This document shows positions 12,145-21,348 of a stretch of 64,000 nucleotides of DNA, one piece after another. A program made the translations under genes and the position numbers. The notes beneath the pieces are model-generated. The model was not told the origin of the DNA. It saw nothing but the letters and a program-made list of their open reading frames with translations, and made no database searches. Location of the stretch: the NCBI GenBank assembly GCA_024663395.1, contig JANFAH010000002.1, positions 1,426,001 to 1,490,000 of the forward strand, read 5' to 3'. This stretch comes from Pisolithus tinctorius (Eukaryota > Basidiomycota > Agaricomycetes > Boletales > Pisolithaceae). How positions within the stretch are numbered: position 1 is the first letter of the stretch; every line of letters starts with the position of its first letter.

Positions 12145-13490
12145 TTAAGTGTATCTGACAGCCAACCCAAGAATGTCCTTTTGGGTAGTCCATGCTGGTC
12201 TTGTGACCTTGAGTCGGTCATGTACTTTGTCCTTCATATAATGCACCAATGCAATTCTTTCTCCCTTCTCCCACTTTGGCACAGAATGTTGAAGGATTTT
12301 TCCTGATAGGAAAATCATGGTGCCTGGGGAATAAGCCAGTTCGGCCCCCAGATCTGGAATAAGGAATTTAGCATTGTGAGAACCCAGGCTCACTAATGAA
12401 TCCAGAAGGGTTGGGGTGGATGTGACATCTCGGTGAGAGGGAGTTTCCTGATTGACAATAATATCAATGTTGGTATAGACCGATGGCCAATCCAGGGATA
12501 TCTCATTCTCCACCCTGCCAGCCTTGGCCAACATTGCTTGATCACCAGCCCTGGCCATATCTGGCAATGAGACCTTTGCTATATTGCTCCAGAAGTGTTC
12601 CACATAAGAAATCTTGAGCAGCCATTCCCTATTGGCTTTCTGTTTGAGGGATGTGCTTTGATAGAGTGTATCAACCAACCTCTTTAAATTTGTCAGCCCC
12701 TACCATGGAAATCACAGCACCTGGACAAACCTCATGAGCCTGTTGGAATGTGGCAGGAGACATGGAAATCCTGCCATGTCCATACATGACTTGGTCAACA
12801 GGCTGATGCTTATGGCCATATCGTTTGTTAAGCTTGCTTTTGTCTTTTGGCTTGTTCTTGGGCTCAGTCTGAAGATTGTCTTTTATGGAAAGGAGAAGGG
12901 AATTGAGAAGTTCCTATGATATAAAAGCTGTAGTGAAGGGTTGTCAGAGAATGAAAACACTCACTATCCGTGCATCTGGGACAATACCAGGCAGATACCA
13001 TACTATCACCCTGCCATGCACATCCAGAACTGTGGCAGGAGCATTGATATACCCAATTTTTGGGTTTTCAAAATGGATGGTCCTGTCCTTGGCATGCACC
13101 AATGGTTCAGAAAACCTGTCTGCATCCCAATGCAACACATCTATTAAGGGTCAGACTTGGATCACTTGGAATTGTTGTGGAAATCACCTACAGGGATTGA
13201 GGATGGCATGTGTAATGACTGCGGATGCCAGCCTAACTTCCAAAGATGTAATAGCATCTGAAGTTAGACCAGATTCCCCTTGCAATGTTGCCCTGACTTG
13301 GGTTAACTCAGCCAAGGATCGAAGTCTATTATCCAACTAAATACATAGCAAGTGTAGCATCACTGCTTATGGCTTACCTTGGCTTCCTGAGCTGGTGATT
13401 TGAGAAAATAGAGCTGGAAGAGATCATAGGGACTGTTCCAAAGGCAGCCTTCAGCATTCCAACCACCATTGTATGCAGGGAATCATCCAT
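12145..13490 (-). CDS. TET/JBP-family 2-oxoglutarate/Fe(II) dioxygenase
   Basis: The last exon (12145 to about 12670) contains NQETPSHRD with the HxD iron ligands (about 12430), GTMIFLSGKILQHSVPKW with the distal His, and KGERIALVHY with the 2-oxoglutarate Arg, in the spacing of fungal TET/JBP enzymes. Upstream exons read INAPATVLDVHGRVIVWYLPGIVPD (about 12970-13060) and RLRSLAELTQVRATLQGESG (about 13260-13340). The product would oxidise 5-methylcytosine in DNA. Introns are small. The N-terminal exon (GWNAEGCLWNSPYDLFQLYF, about 13380-13470) is in a frame with no visible ATG, so the exact start is unresolved. It is transcribed the same way as the transposase, 145 bp upstream of it. Confidence 0.85.
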
Positions 13491-15060
13491 GATGATGTGG
13501 GGGGTGTTGGAAAAGTCAAAGGAAAATTTTTCAACCGCGAGAAAAATAGTTAAAAATCACTCAGTACATAAGTAGGAAGTTATTCTCCACAAGGGACCTT
13601 GCTTGACTTGGGGGAAGATCCAGAATCCAGAAACCCAACTTAGTCTACTAGATACACCATGTTTCTTGAAACATCTAGTCATGTAAGCAGGGGCCTGGAA
13701 TGGTGCAATCAAACTCAGCAGCAGTTGAACTCCAAGTCAATCCAGTCCAGCAATCTCTTGAGCATCATGGGAAACCATGGAACACCAATACTAATCTAGC
13801 AATCTAGCAACATCCAACAGCTAGGAACACATCCAGACAGCATTTGAAGGGAAGATGTTGGGTTGCTAGTAATGCCATTGGCAAGCTCTTGAGCATCAAA
13901 GGGAAACCTTGCTTAAGAAGATCAGCCATGGAACACCAGTGCTAATCTAGCACCATCCACCAGCCAGGCAGACTGACATGAAACAATACACCAAGTCATT
14001 TGCTAAGGTTAGGGTTAGAAGCAGACTTGCATGAAGAAATACACCAAGTCTTATGCTAGGGTTAGGGTTAGCACATGCTTCATTCAAAAAAAGAAGCATA
14101 GATTCCCACACAGCATTCAAATCCAATCAAAGCAGTGACATTTACAAGGTCATACATAAATTCAACTACAGTTACAATTTCAACTACAAAGGTATAATGG
14201 TTTCATAAGAAACCAAGGCTTGCCTGCATTCCAGAGGGGGCCCTCCTCCAGAAGTACAGTTGGGCCAATAAAAACCGTCCTCAATTCAACCAAGTTCCCA
14301 AAAAAGCGCACAAAAGCTGATAACAAAGATCCTAAAAACACATTAGCATCAACACAACTTTGCAAAGTTCACATACCTGAGGTGCACTCTTTATTCACCA
14401 GGAGTCAAAGATAAACAGCTCTAGAAAGTTTATGTCAGTACAACATAGATTATACAGAAGTTGAATACTCACTACACCAAAGCCTGACCAACTAGCTACT
14501 ACCAATATATACCAACACATACCACACAAAAAAACGTCATAGGCTGACCCACACAGGTGGGTACAGACCAAATAAAACGTCATAAGCTGACCTACAATGT
14601 AGGTACAGACTAGCCCCCAGATCCCATGAGCTGGCCTACAATGTAGGCACAGACTATTCCCCCAGACCCAACATATTACCCAACAACCAAAAATTGCGCT
14701 GGCCAAGCACAATCTAAGGTCAAGGGTAGCCCCTCCCTACATCCTGTAGCTGCAGACTACAGTCAATAGTGAGGCGCCAAGGATGCTGCAAAGTAACGGT
14801 AATCAAGTAATGTGAAAATTCTGGGATCAGAGGTGCCACTTACCTTATGACAGCCGAGACGATGGGCTGAGATAAAAACGAAGATGACGTAGCACAGAAA
14901 ATGGGAAAGAGAGAGGGGGAAAGGGAGATGGAGATGGAGGGAGAGGGAGGATGACGGAGGGGAAGCGTCACATCGCAGAGAAACGCAGTAAGGGAAAAAA
15001 TATGCCACTGACTGGGGGGGATTTATATACTTGAGTCTTATGTACCGTTGTTTGGCCACA
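13491..15060. other. Non-coding stretch with small repeats inside KDZ element
   Basis: I see no supportable gene. It holds repeated phrases such as ACACCAGTGCTAATCTAGCA (13.7-13.95 kb), two TTAGGGTTAG pieces (about 14008 and 14061) within a ~53-bp duplication, three hairpin-like units around CCTACAATGTAGG (14533-14655) and a purine-rich tract (14905-14965). Confidence 0.5.
14533..14655. repeat. Three imperfect hairpin repeats
   Basis: Three units of about 43 bp each contain CAT(A)AGCTGACC followed by an inverted pair (ACCCACACAGGTGGGT, then CCTACAATGTAGG twice) and ACAGAC. No coding role is apparent. Confidence 0.55.
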
Positions 15061-15760
15061 GTCCAACTAGCGAGGTCACCGTCAATGTCACGTTCTCGGC
15101 CTCGGTGCGTGTTCAGTTGCCGTGAGTGCCGGCAACTTCCTCTGAGTCAGTACCAGCGTGTCGTACTATACATCGCGAATAGCGATGTCACGTGACTCCA
15201 CTGTCACCGGATTCGGCTTCTATATACTAAATACTAAATGTTCGCTTGACATTCTCGTAATTGCATTGTCGAGCCGAGCAAGCACTCCCTCATGCCATTG
15301 GCTGAGCGGTAGTGGTGGCTTACCCTTGGGATTTCACAGAAAATGTATTGTAGTAGCACTACCGGATCATTTAATACATGTAGTCACTTATTGAAACCGG
15401 AAATCGGCCTAGCGGCGATGGACCACTCCGTATATAGTCCTACGTAATGTTCCAGAGACGCATCCGAAGTACGGGTAGACACAGTGTGATAATCATGACA
15501 GCCGTGACGTTGTTCATGTCACAATTAAGGTTGTGTCCAAGATTATCATAGGTCTCACTACGTGACCTGTCCAAAATCGAGATCTGTGCATCCGAGTATC
15601 CGGATTGACACGGTCTTTTGCTCCTCTCCTCTTGCCACACAGTGTCTCCCTCACCGACCAGTCGTTGCATTATCCCACTCTCTGGCCCCGCTGCATCTCA
15701 GCGAAATTTTTGGTATGTCAGTCGTCCTCTGGATCTCTCGCGCCTCTCCCTCTCTAAACA
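15061..15760. other. No gene seen
   Basis: This is intergenic sequence inside the KDZ element, between the divergently arranged TET/JBP and H3-tail genes. Only short shadow frames are present. Confidence 0.4.
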
Positions 15761-15765
15761 CAAAA

Positions 15766-17315
15766 TAGGTACGTCGTGCTGCATCTCCCTTCAAAAAAAA
15801 AACAAAAAAGGTATGTTGTCGAACCTCTCATGGCTTCAACACTCACATCACACACCAGGACGCTGCCATTCTTCTCAGTCTATTGCGCATTGTTCAGTGT
15901 CCCATACTACTCACAAAGCCCGTTCATTCAAAAAGAAGGTAAGTAGCTCGCAGTGTCCCTCTACAACTCACAAAACACCCCCCTCCTCTCGCCGGGTCTC
16001 ATCCAAAAAACAGGTATGTCATCCCAGTGCGCAGCGTCTCTCTACCACTCACAGAACACCCTCTCGCCTTGTCTCATCCACAAAACAGGTATGTCGTCCT
16101 ACTTCCCGGCATCCCTCTACCACTCACAAAAACACCCCCTTGCCGTGCTTATCCAAAAAAAAGGTATGTCGTCCCAACTTTGCAGCGTCCCTCTACAACT
16201 CACAGAACACCCCCTCGCTGTGCCTTATCAAAAAAACAAAAGGTAAGTCGTCCCAGGTCGCGGTGTCCCTCTACCACTCACAGAACACCCCCTCGCCGTG
16301 CTCATCCAAAAAAAAAGGTATGTCATCCCAGCTTTGCGGTGTCCCTCTACAACTCACAGAACACCCCCTCGCCATGCCTTATCCAAAAAAAAGGTAAGTC
16401 GTCCCAGGTCACGGCGTCCCTCTACCACTCACAGAACACCTCCTCACCGTGCCTCATCCAAAAAAAGGTACGTTGTCCCAGCTCGCGGCATCCCTCTACC
16501 ACTCACAAAACACCCACAGAACACCCCCTCGCCGTGCCTTATCAAAAAATAAAAGGTAAGTCGTCCCAGGTCGCGGTGTCCCTCTACCACTCACAGAACA
16601 CCCCCTCGCCGTGCTCATCCAAAAAAAAAAGGTATGTCGTCCCAGCTTCGCAGCATCCCTCTACAACTCACAGAACACCCCCTCGCCGTGCCTCATCCAA
16701 AAAAAAGGTACGTCGTCCCAGCTCGCACAGCGTCCCTCTACAACTCACAAAACACCCACAGACCACCCCCTCACCGTGCTCATCCAAAAAAAAAGGTGTG
16801 TTGTCCCAGCTTCGCGGCGTCCCTCTACAACTCACAGAACACTCCCTCGCCGTGCTCATCCAAAAAAAAAGGTATGTCGTCCCAGCTTCGCGGCATCCCT
16901 CTACAACTCACAGAACACCCCCTTGCCATGCCTCATCCAAAAAAAAGGTACGTCGTCCCAGCTCGCGCAGCGTCCCTCTACAACTCACAAAACACCCACA
17001 GACCACCCCCTCGCCGTGCTCATCCAAAAAAAAAGGTGTGTTGTCCCAGCTTCGCGGTGTCCCTCTACAACTCACAGAACACCCCCTCGCCGTGCCTTAT
17101 CAAAAAAAAAAAGGTATGTCGTCCCAGGTCGTGGCATCCCTCTACCACTCACAGAACACCCCCTTGCTGTGTCTCATCCTACAAAAGGTATGTTGTCCCA
17201 GTTCCTGGTGTCCCTGTACCACTCACAAAACACACTAGTAGGCTATCAATTCATATCTCCCTCCTGCCACACTGCATCTCCCTTGCTGTGTCTCATCCAA
17301 TAAGGTATGTTGTTG
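15766..17315 (+). repeat. Tandem array of splice-site-like modules (~20 units)
   Basis: Most units are 74-78 bp, with three of 87-88 bp. Each contains a run of A followed by AAAGGTATGT, AAAGGTAAGT, AAAGGTACGT or AAAGGTGTGT (a 5' splice-site consensus), then ~30 bp, CTCTAC(A/C)ACTCACAG (a branch and 3' splice-site-like end) and ~33 bp beginning AACACCCCCTCGCCGTG. Units therefore resemble repeated 42-nt mini-introns and ~34-nt mini-exons on the plus strand. The array leads into the H3-tail gene, whose ATG at 17599 directly follows an acceptor, ACACTCAG. It may form the 5' leader of that gene. Long open frames across it look incidental. Confidence 0.75.
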
Positions 17316-17598
17316 GACTTCTACTTCATGGTGTCCAGATGATACTTACATATCACCCTCTTTGGTCTGCTTATCCAGTGCCCAGTGTTGTGTAGTTGCA
17401 TACATTGGCTTGTCTTTTCCATAAATATGTAGATATCCATCCCTGCTGCATGATATATGTACTAAACTAAATGCATTTATTGTTATCTTACTGCTTGTCC
17501 CCTACACCTTCTGTGTCTTGTAAAGATAATAAGGTATGCTACTGTTCCCTTCTGTGTCATGTTGCTGCCACTCACTAATGTTGGCATAATACACTCAG
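17316..17598 (+). promoter_or_regulatory. Leader region of H3-tail gene ending in a splice acceptor
   Basis: It contains a final donor-like AAGGTATGCT (17531), a branch-like CTCACTAATG (17572) and the acceptor ACACTCAG (17591-17598) immediately before the ATG. This suggests the start codon opens a downstream exon after a 5' UTR intron. Confidence 0.45.
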
Positions 17599-19186
17599 AT
17601 GGTGAAGACCAAGCAGACAGCTAAGAAGACCACTGGGGGTAGAGCTCCCAGGGTATCTCTTGCTGGTCTGAAAGCTAGGGAAAAACATGCTGCCAAGTCA
17701 AGCAAGGCCCATGCTAGGAAGGCCCCTGTTGCCAAGAAGAGAAGGATGAGGAACTTGGCAAGTCTCTTTTTATATTCCATCCATCTTTCTAACATTCTAT
17801 GCAGTTCTGTGTGATGTGCAGGGATGGAGGGACATTGTGGCCTTGTGATCAGGCAGGATGCAGAAGGGTAGTGTGTAACAAGTGTGTTGTAGTACCTGAG
17901 GATTGCCTTGCAGAGGTCACCCAGCTTCCTGTGACCTTCAGGTGTGTTAACCTCCCTTTTATGAATTAATTCCATTGACTCAAACTCTGGATGAACTTCA
18001 GGTGTGTTGCCTGTCATTGGAAAATGACAAGATTTGAAAGTCCTCAGCCCTATTTTGTAAGTGCATATTGCCACCCCAATCACTTCTAACTCCAAGTACA
18101 GGGCTTCTACTTGTCAGGCAAGCCAGTCCTGAAACACCCTCTTGTGGTCATTGGGGGGTTTGAGCATGCCACCACCTCTGAAGTGGCTGGTAACTCTACT
18201 GCCATTATCCACCTCCACCTTGAGTCTCTAGAGCTTGGCCATGCCCCTGTGCATATCCTTCACACCATGTTGCAGGGATATTTCAGACAAGACACCTACC
18301 ACTTCTCACAACTGTCCTTCAACTTTGCCACTGAGGAGTCCAGAGCTGCCTATGACACTGCAGCATCAAAGCTAGCTTCAAGTCTGACTACCTTTGCTAA
18401 GGTAGTCATTTTCCTTACTACCCATACTGATGAAGACAGGGGGGATCTGTTCTCTGGAATGGAGAATAAGGTTCCAATAGCCACAGAGGTCTTTGAGGTA
18501 AGTCACCATTGTTTGACTGTCACTCCCATCTGACCAGTTGCAGTTTCTGCAAGGCCTTCTGTTACCCCTCTCCAACATTGTCAAGGGTGGAGACCTCATC
18601 TTCTTTGTATGTGGTTCTACTGTAAGGAAGGAGCAGAGCTTCCAAGGACTGAAGGCAGCTGTGCAACAGTAGGTTTTCTTTCAATGTTGGTGGTTATGGC
18701 TGACACCATATCAGTTTCAAGCCAAGGTCCATGTTGCTTTTTGATGCTGAGAGACTTCAACTAGTCACCACCATTCCCTTCCTCATGAGTGTCCTTGACT
18801 CCACCCTTGTTCAAGGCTTCCATGTCCAAAGTGCAGTCAGGTATGCCCTGAATGACTGTGGTATGTTGGGTAGGCACTCCAACATCATCCTGATGTTGTG
18901 GCAGGAGAAGGTAGTGGTGGAGAAATTTGTCTGGACTGACAAGTTCATCAGGCCTTGGGGACAACAATTGCCTGCCCAGTGCCCTCAGTGTTATAGCATT
19001 CAGAAGTGGGAAGCTGGTTGTTCAGGGCAGACTTATTCCTATGAGTGCAAGAATCCTGGCTGTGGGAAGGACACACAAGGCACATCTCAGCCTCCCCAAA
19101 CCTATACTATCTGCATGTCCAAAGGGGCTACCAAACTGACACAGGGAAAGGGGCAAACATCATCCTGGCTGTTGGAATCTTTGTAA
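17599..19186 (+). CDS. Histone H3-tail mimic with PHD-like finger and C-terminal zinc ribbon
   Basis: Exons are 17599-17757, 17805-17941, 18002-18056, 18102-18497, 18544-18668 and 18715-19186, giving 447 aa with all phases agreeing; the first intron is GC-AG. Residues 2-22 match the histone H3 tail at 14 of 21 positions, keeping T3, K4, Q5, T6, A7, K9, G12-G13 and A15-R17, with R2K, R8K, S10T and K14R. Then come a lysine-rich stretch, a cysteine finger CVMCRDGG-x5-C-x5-C-x4-C-x2-C (residues about 55-80) resembling a PHD half, and CVACHW. The middle domain has LELGHAPVHI, FLTTHTDEDRGDLFSG and IFFVCGS, which could be a caspase-like His/Cys pair (inference). The end has CPQC...CKNPGC. There is no histone fold. 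Related hypothetical proteins occur in Agaricomycetes; the function is unknown. Confidence 0.85.
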
Positions 19187-19549
19187 AATACCCTACCTTG
19201 ATACATATGATATGCATGTACTACAATCAAAAATAGCTGCTTTGTGTTTTCAAATTTCATATGACATTGAATGTTCAGAAAAAAAAGTAATTTCCTGCAG
19301 GACAATTCCTCCTTAAGTACTGATACACAACTGAGTAAATTTGCCCAATGTTAATTCCAATACAATGGCCAGATTGGTAGAGTTAACTTCAATACCACAG
19401 GATAAGGATAGGATATAGGATTTTTCCACAACCATGTGGGTTCAGCCAGCTAACTACCAAGGAAGTAGTGTACTGAGTAATAAGATTGGCCAGCCCCACT
19501 AACCCACTAGCAAGATATTGGTCTTTCTTGCAAAGTGTCTGCCCAACCA
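19187..19549. other. No gene seen
   Basis: This is the 3' flank of the H3-tail gene, AT-rich, with no convincing coding sequence. Confidence 0.4.
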
Positions 19550-21190
19550 CAACTCCAGGTCATGGTTCATTCCCCCCAGCCACATCAGCTGACCCCACTG
19601 CCAGGACATCATCCCTTCCCCCAGCCATGTCAGCTGGCCCCACTTCCAGGTCACTAATATATCCCATAGCTGGTTTGGCCAACCCCACTTCCAGGTCACT
19701 AACGTATCCCATAGCTGTGTCAGCTGACACCACTTCCAGGTCACTAATTCATCCCATAGCTGTGTTGGCCAACCCCACTTCCAGGTCACTAATCTATCCC
19801 ATCTGTGTTGGCTGACCCCACTTCCAGGTCACTAATTCATCCCATAGCTGTGTTGGCCAACCCCACTTCCAGGTCACTAATCTATCCCATAGCTGTGTTG
19901 GCTGACCCCACTTCTAGGTCACTAATTCATCTCATAGCTGGGTCGGCCGAACCCCACTTCTAGGACACTAATCTATCCCATAGCTGTGTCAGCTGACCCC
20001 ACTTCCAGGACACTAACCTATCCCATAGCTGCATCGGCTGACCCCACTTCTAGGACACTAATCTATCTCATAGCTGTGTCGGCCTGACCCCACTTCTAGG
20101 ACACTAATCTATCTCATAGCTGCATCAGCCGACCCCACTTCTAGGACACTAATTCATCCCATAGCTGTGTCGGCCGACCCCACTTCCAGGACACTAACCT
20201 ATCCCATAGCTGCATCGGCCGACCCCACTTCTAGGACACTAATCTATCTCATAGCTGTGTCGGCCGACCCCACTTCTAGGGCACTAATTCATCCCATAGC
20301 TGTGTCAGCTGACCCCACTTCTAGGACACTAACCTATCCCATAGCTGCATCGGCCGACCCCACTTCTAGGACACTAATCTATCTCATAGCTGCATTGGCC
20401 GACCCCACTTCTAGGGCACTAATTCATCCCATAGCTGCATCGGCCGACCCCACTTCTAGGGCACTAATTCATCCCATAGCTGTGTCGGCCGACCCCACTT
20501 CCAGGACACTAACCTATCCCATAGCTGCATCAGCCGACCCCACTTCTAGGACACTAATCTATCTCATAGCTGCATCGGCCGACACCACTTCTAGGACACT
20601 AATCTATCTCATAGCTGTGTCGGCTGACCCCACTTCTAGGACACTAATCTATCTCATAGCTACATCGGCCGACCCCACTTTTAGGGCACTAATTCATCCC
20701 ATAGCTGTGTCGGCTGACCCCACTTCCAGGACACTAACCTATCCCATAGCTGCATCGGCCAACCCCACTTCTAGGACACTAATCTATCTCATAGCTGTGT
20801 CGGCTGGCCTCACTTCTAGGACACTAATCTATCTCATAGCTGTGTCGGCCGACCCCACTTCTAGGGCACTAATTCATCCCATAGCTGTGTCGGCCAACCC
20901 CACTTCCAGGACACTAACCTATCCCATAGCTGCATCGGCTGACCCCACTTCTAGGACACTAATCTATCTCATAGCTGTGTCGGCCAACCCCACTTCTAGG
21001 ACACTAATCTATCTCATAGCTGTGTCGGCCGACCCCACTTCTAGGACACTAATTCATCCCATAGCTGTGTCAGCCGACCCCACTTCCAGGACACTAATTC
21101 ATCCCATAGCTGCATCAGCCGACCTCACTTCCAGGTCATCAATCCATCCTATAGTCATGTCAGCCGACCCCACTTCCAGGGAAGTTGATC
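19550..21190. repeat. 45-bp tandem array, right end of KDZ element (~36 units)
   Basis: The period is 45 bp. A typical unit is GTCGGCCGACCCCACTTC(T/C)AGGACACTAATCTATC(T/C)CATAGCTGT. Higher-order alternation of ACCTATCCC, TCTATCTC and TTCATCCC subtypes gives periods of 90-225 bp. The reverse complement shares the core around CCTGGAAGTGG-GTCGG-CCGAC with the left array. Variants are mostly C/T and G/A changes at the two CpGs of the palindrome GTCGGCCGAC. The 379-aa open frame across it is a by-product of the multiple-of-three period. Confidence 0.9.
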
Positions 21191-21255
21191 CATCATCCTG
21201 TGACATAGGCCGACCCCACCTTCACAGTCCAGCCTACCCAACCCTAGGGACCACC

Positions 21256-21341
21256 GGCCGATGTCGGTTAGTCCCAGTTTCAGGACAAAATGTACATGTT
21301 GGATGACCCACTTTTAGGACTACAAGTGACTGAATCATGTG
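21256..21341 (-). repeat. Right TIR of KDZ element
   Basis: Inverted partner of 4439-4524. It ends GTGACTGAATCATGTG, next to the TACCAGT duplication. Confidence 0.85.
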
Positions 21342-21348
21342 TACCAGT
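21342..21348 (+). repeat. Target-site duplication of KDZ element, right copy
   Basis: TACCAGT, matching 4432-4438. Confidence 0.85.

Larger units (their letters stand above)
4439..21341. mobile_element. KDZ DNA transposon, 16.9 kb, with TET/JBP and H3-tail cargo
   Basis: The element is delimited by 86-bp imperfect inverted repeats (4439-4524 and 21256-21341, about 74 of 86 matching) and flanked by TACCAGT direct repeats. Inside are three minus-strand genes (cargo protein 5788-8166, KDZ transposase 8400-12000, TET/JBP dioxygenase 12145-13490), one plus-strand gene (H3-tail protein 17599-19186), two inverted 45-bp repeat arrays just inside the TIRs, and a ~76-bp repeat array at 15.8-17.3 kb. 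KDZ elements carrying TET/JBP genes are known from basidiomycetes. The H3-tail gene as cargo is the unusual part. Confidence 0.9.

Noticed and set aside
14763..15059. Minus-strand 99-codon frame
   Set aside because: Low-complexity purine/pyrimidine tract with no homologous motif.
16027..17238. 403-codon proline/serine/lysine-rich frame across the ~76-bp array
   Set aside because: Three plus-strand frames are open over long stretches and units are usually not multiples of three. The conserved elements are splice-like motifs, not codons.
17599..17757. Genuine histone H3 gene
   Set aside because: Only the tail matches. The histone fold is absent, replaced by cysteine-finger domains.
19550..21190. 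CRISPR-like repeat array
   Set aside because: There are no unique spacers, the context is eukaryotic, and the units are direct tandem repeats.
20167..21306. 379-codon frame with SADPTSRTLIYLIA repeats
   Set aside because: By-product of the 45-bp right array; it runs into the TIR and matches the transposon-end repeat role better than a gene.
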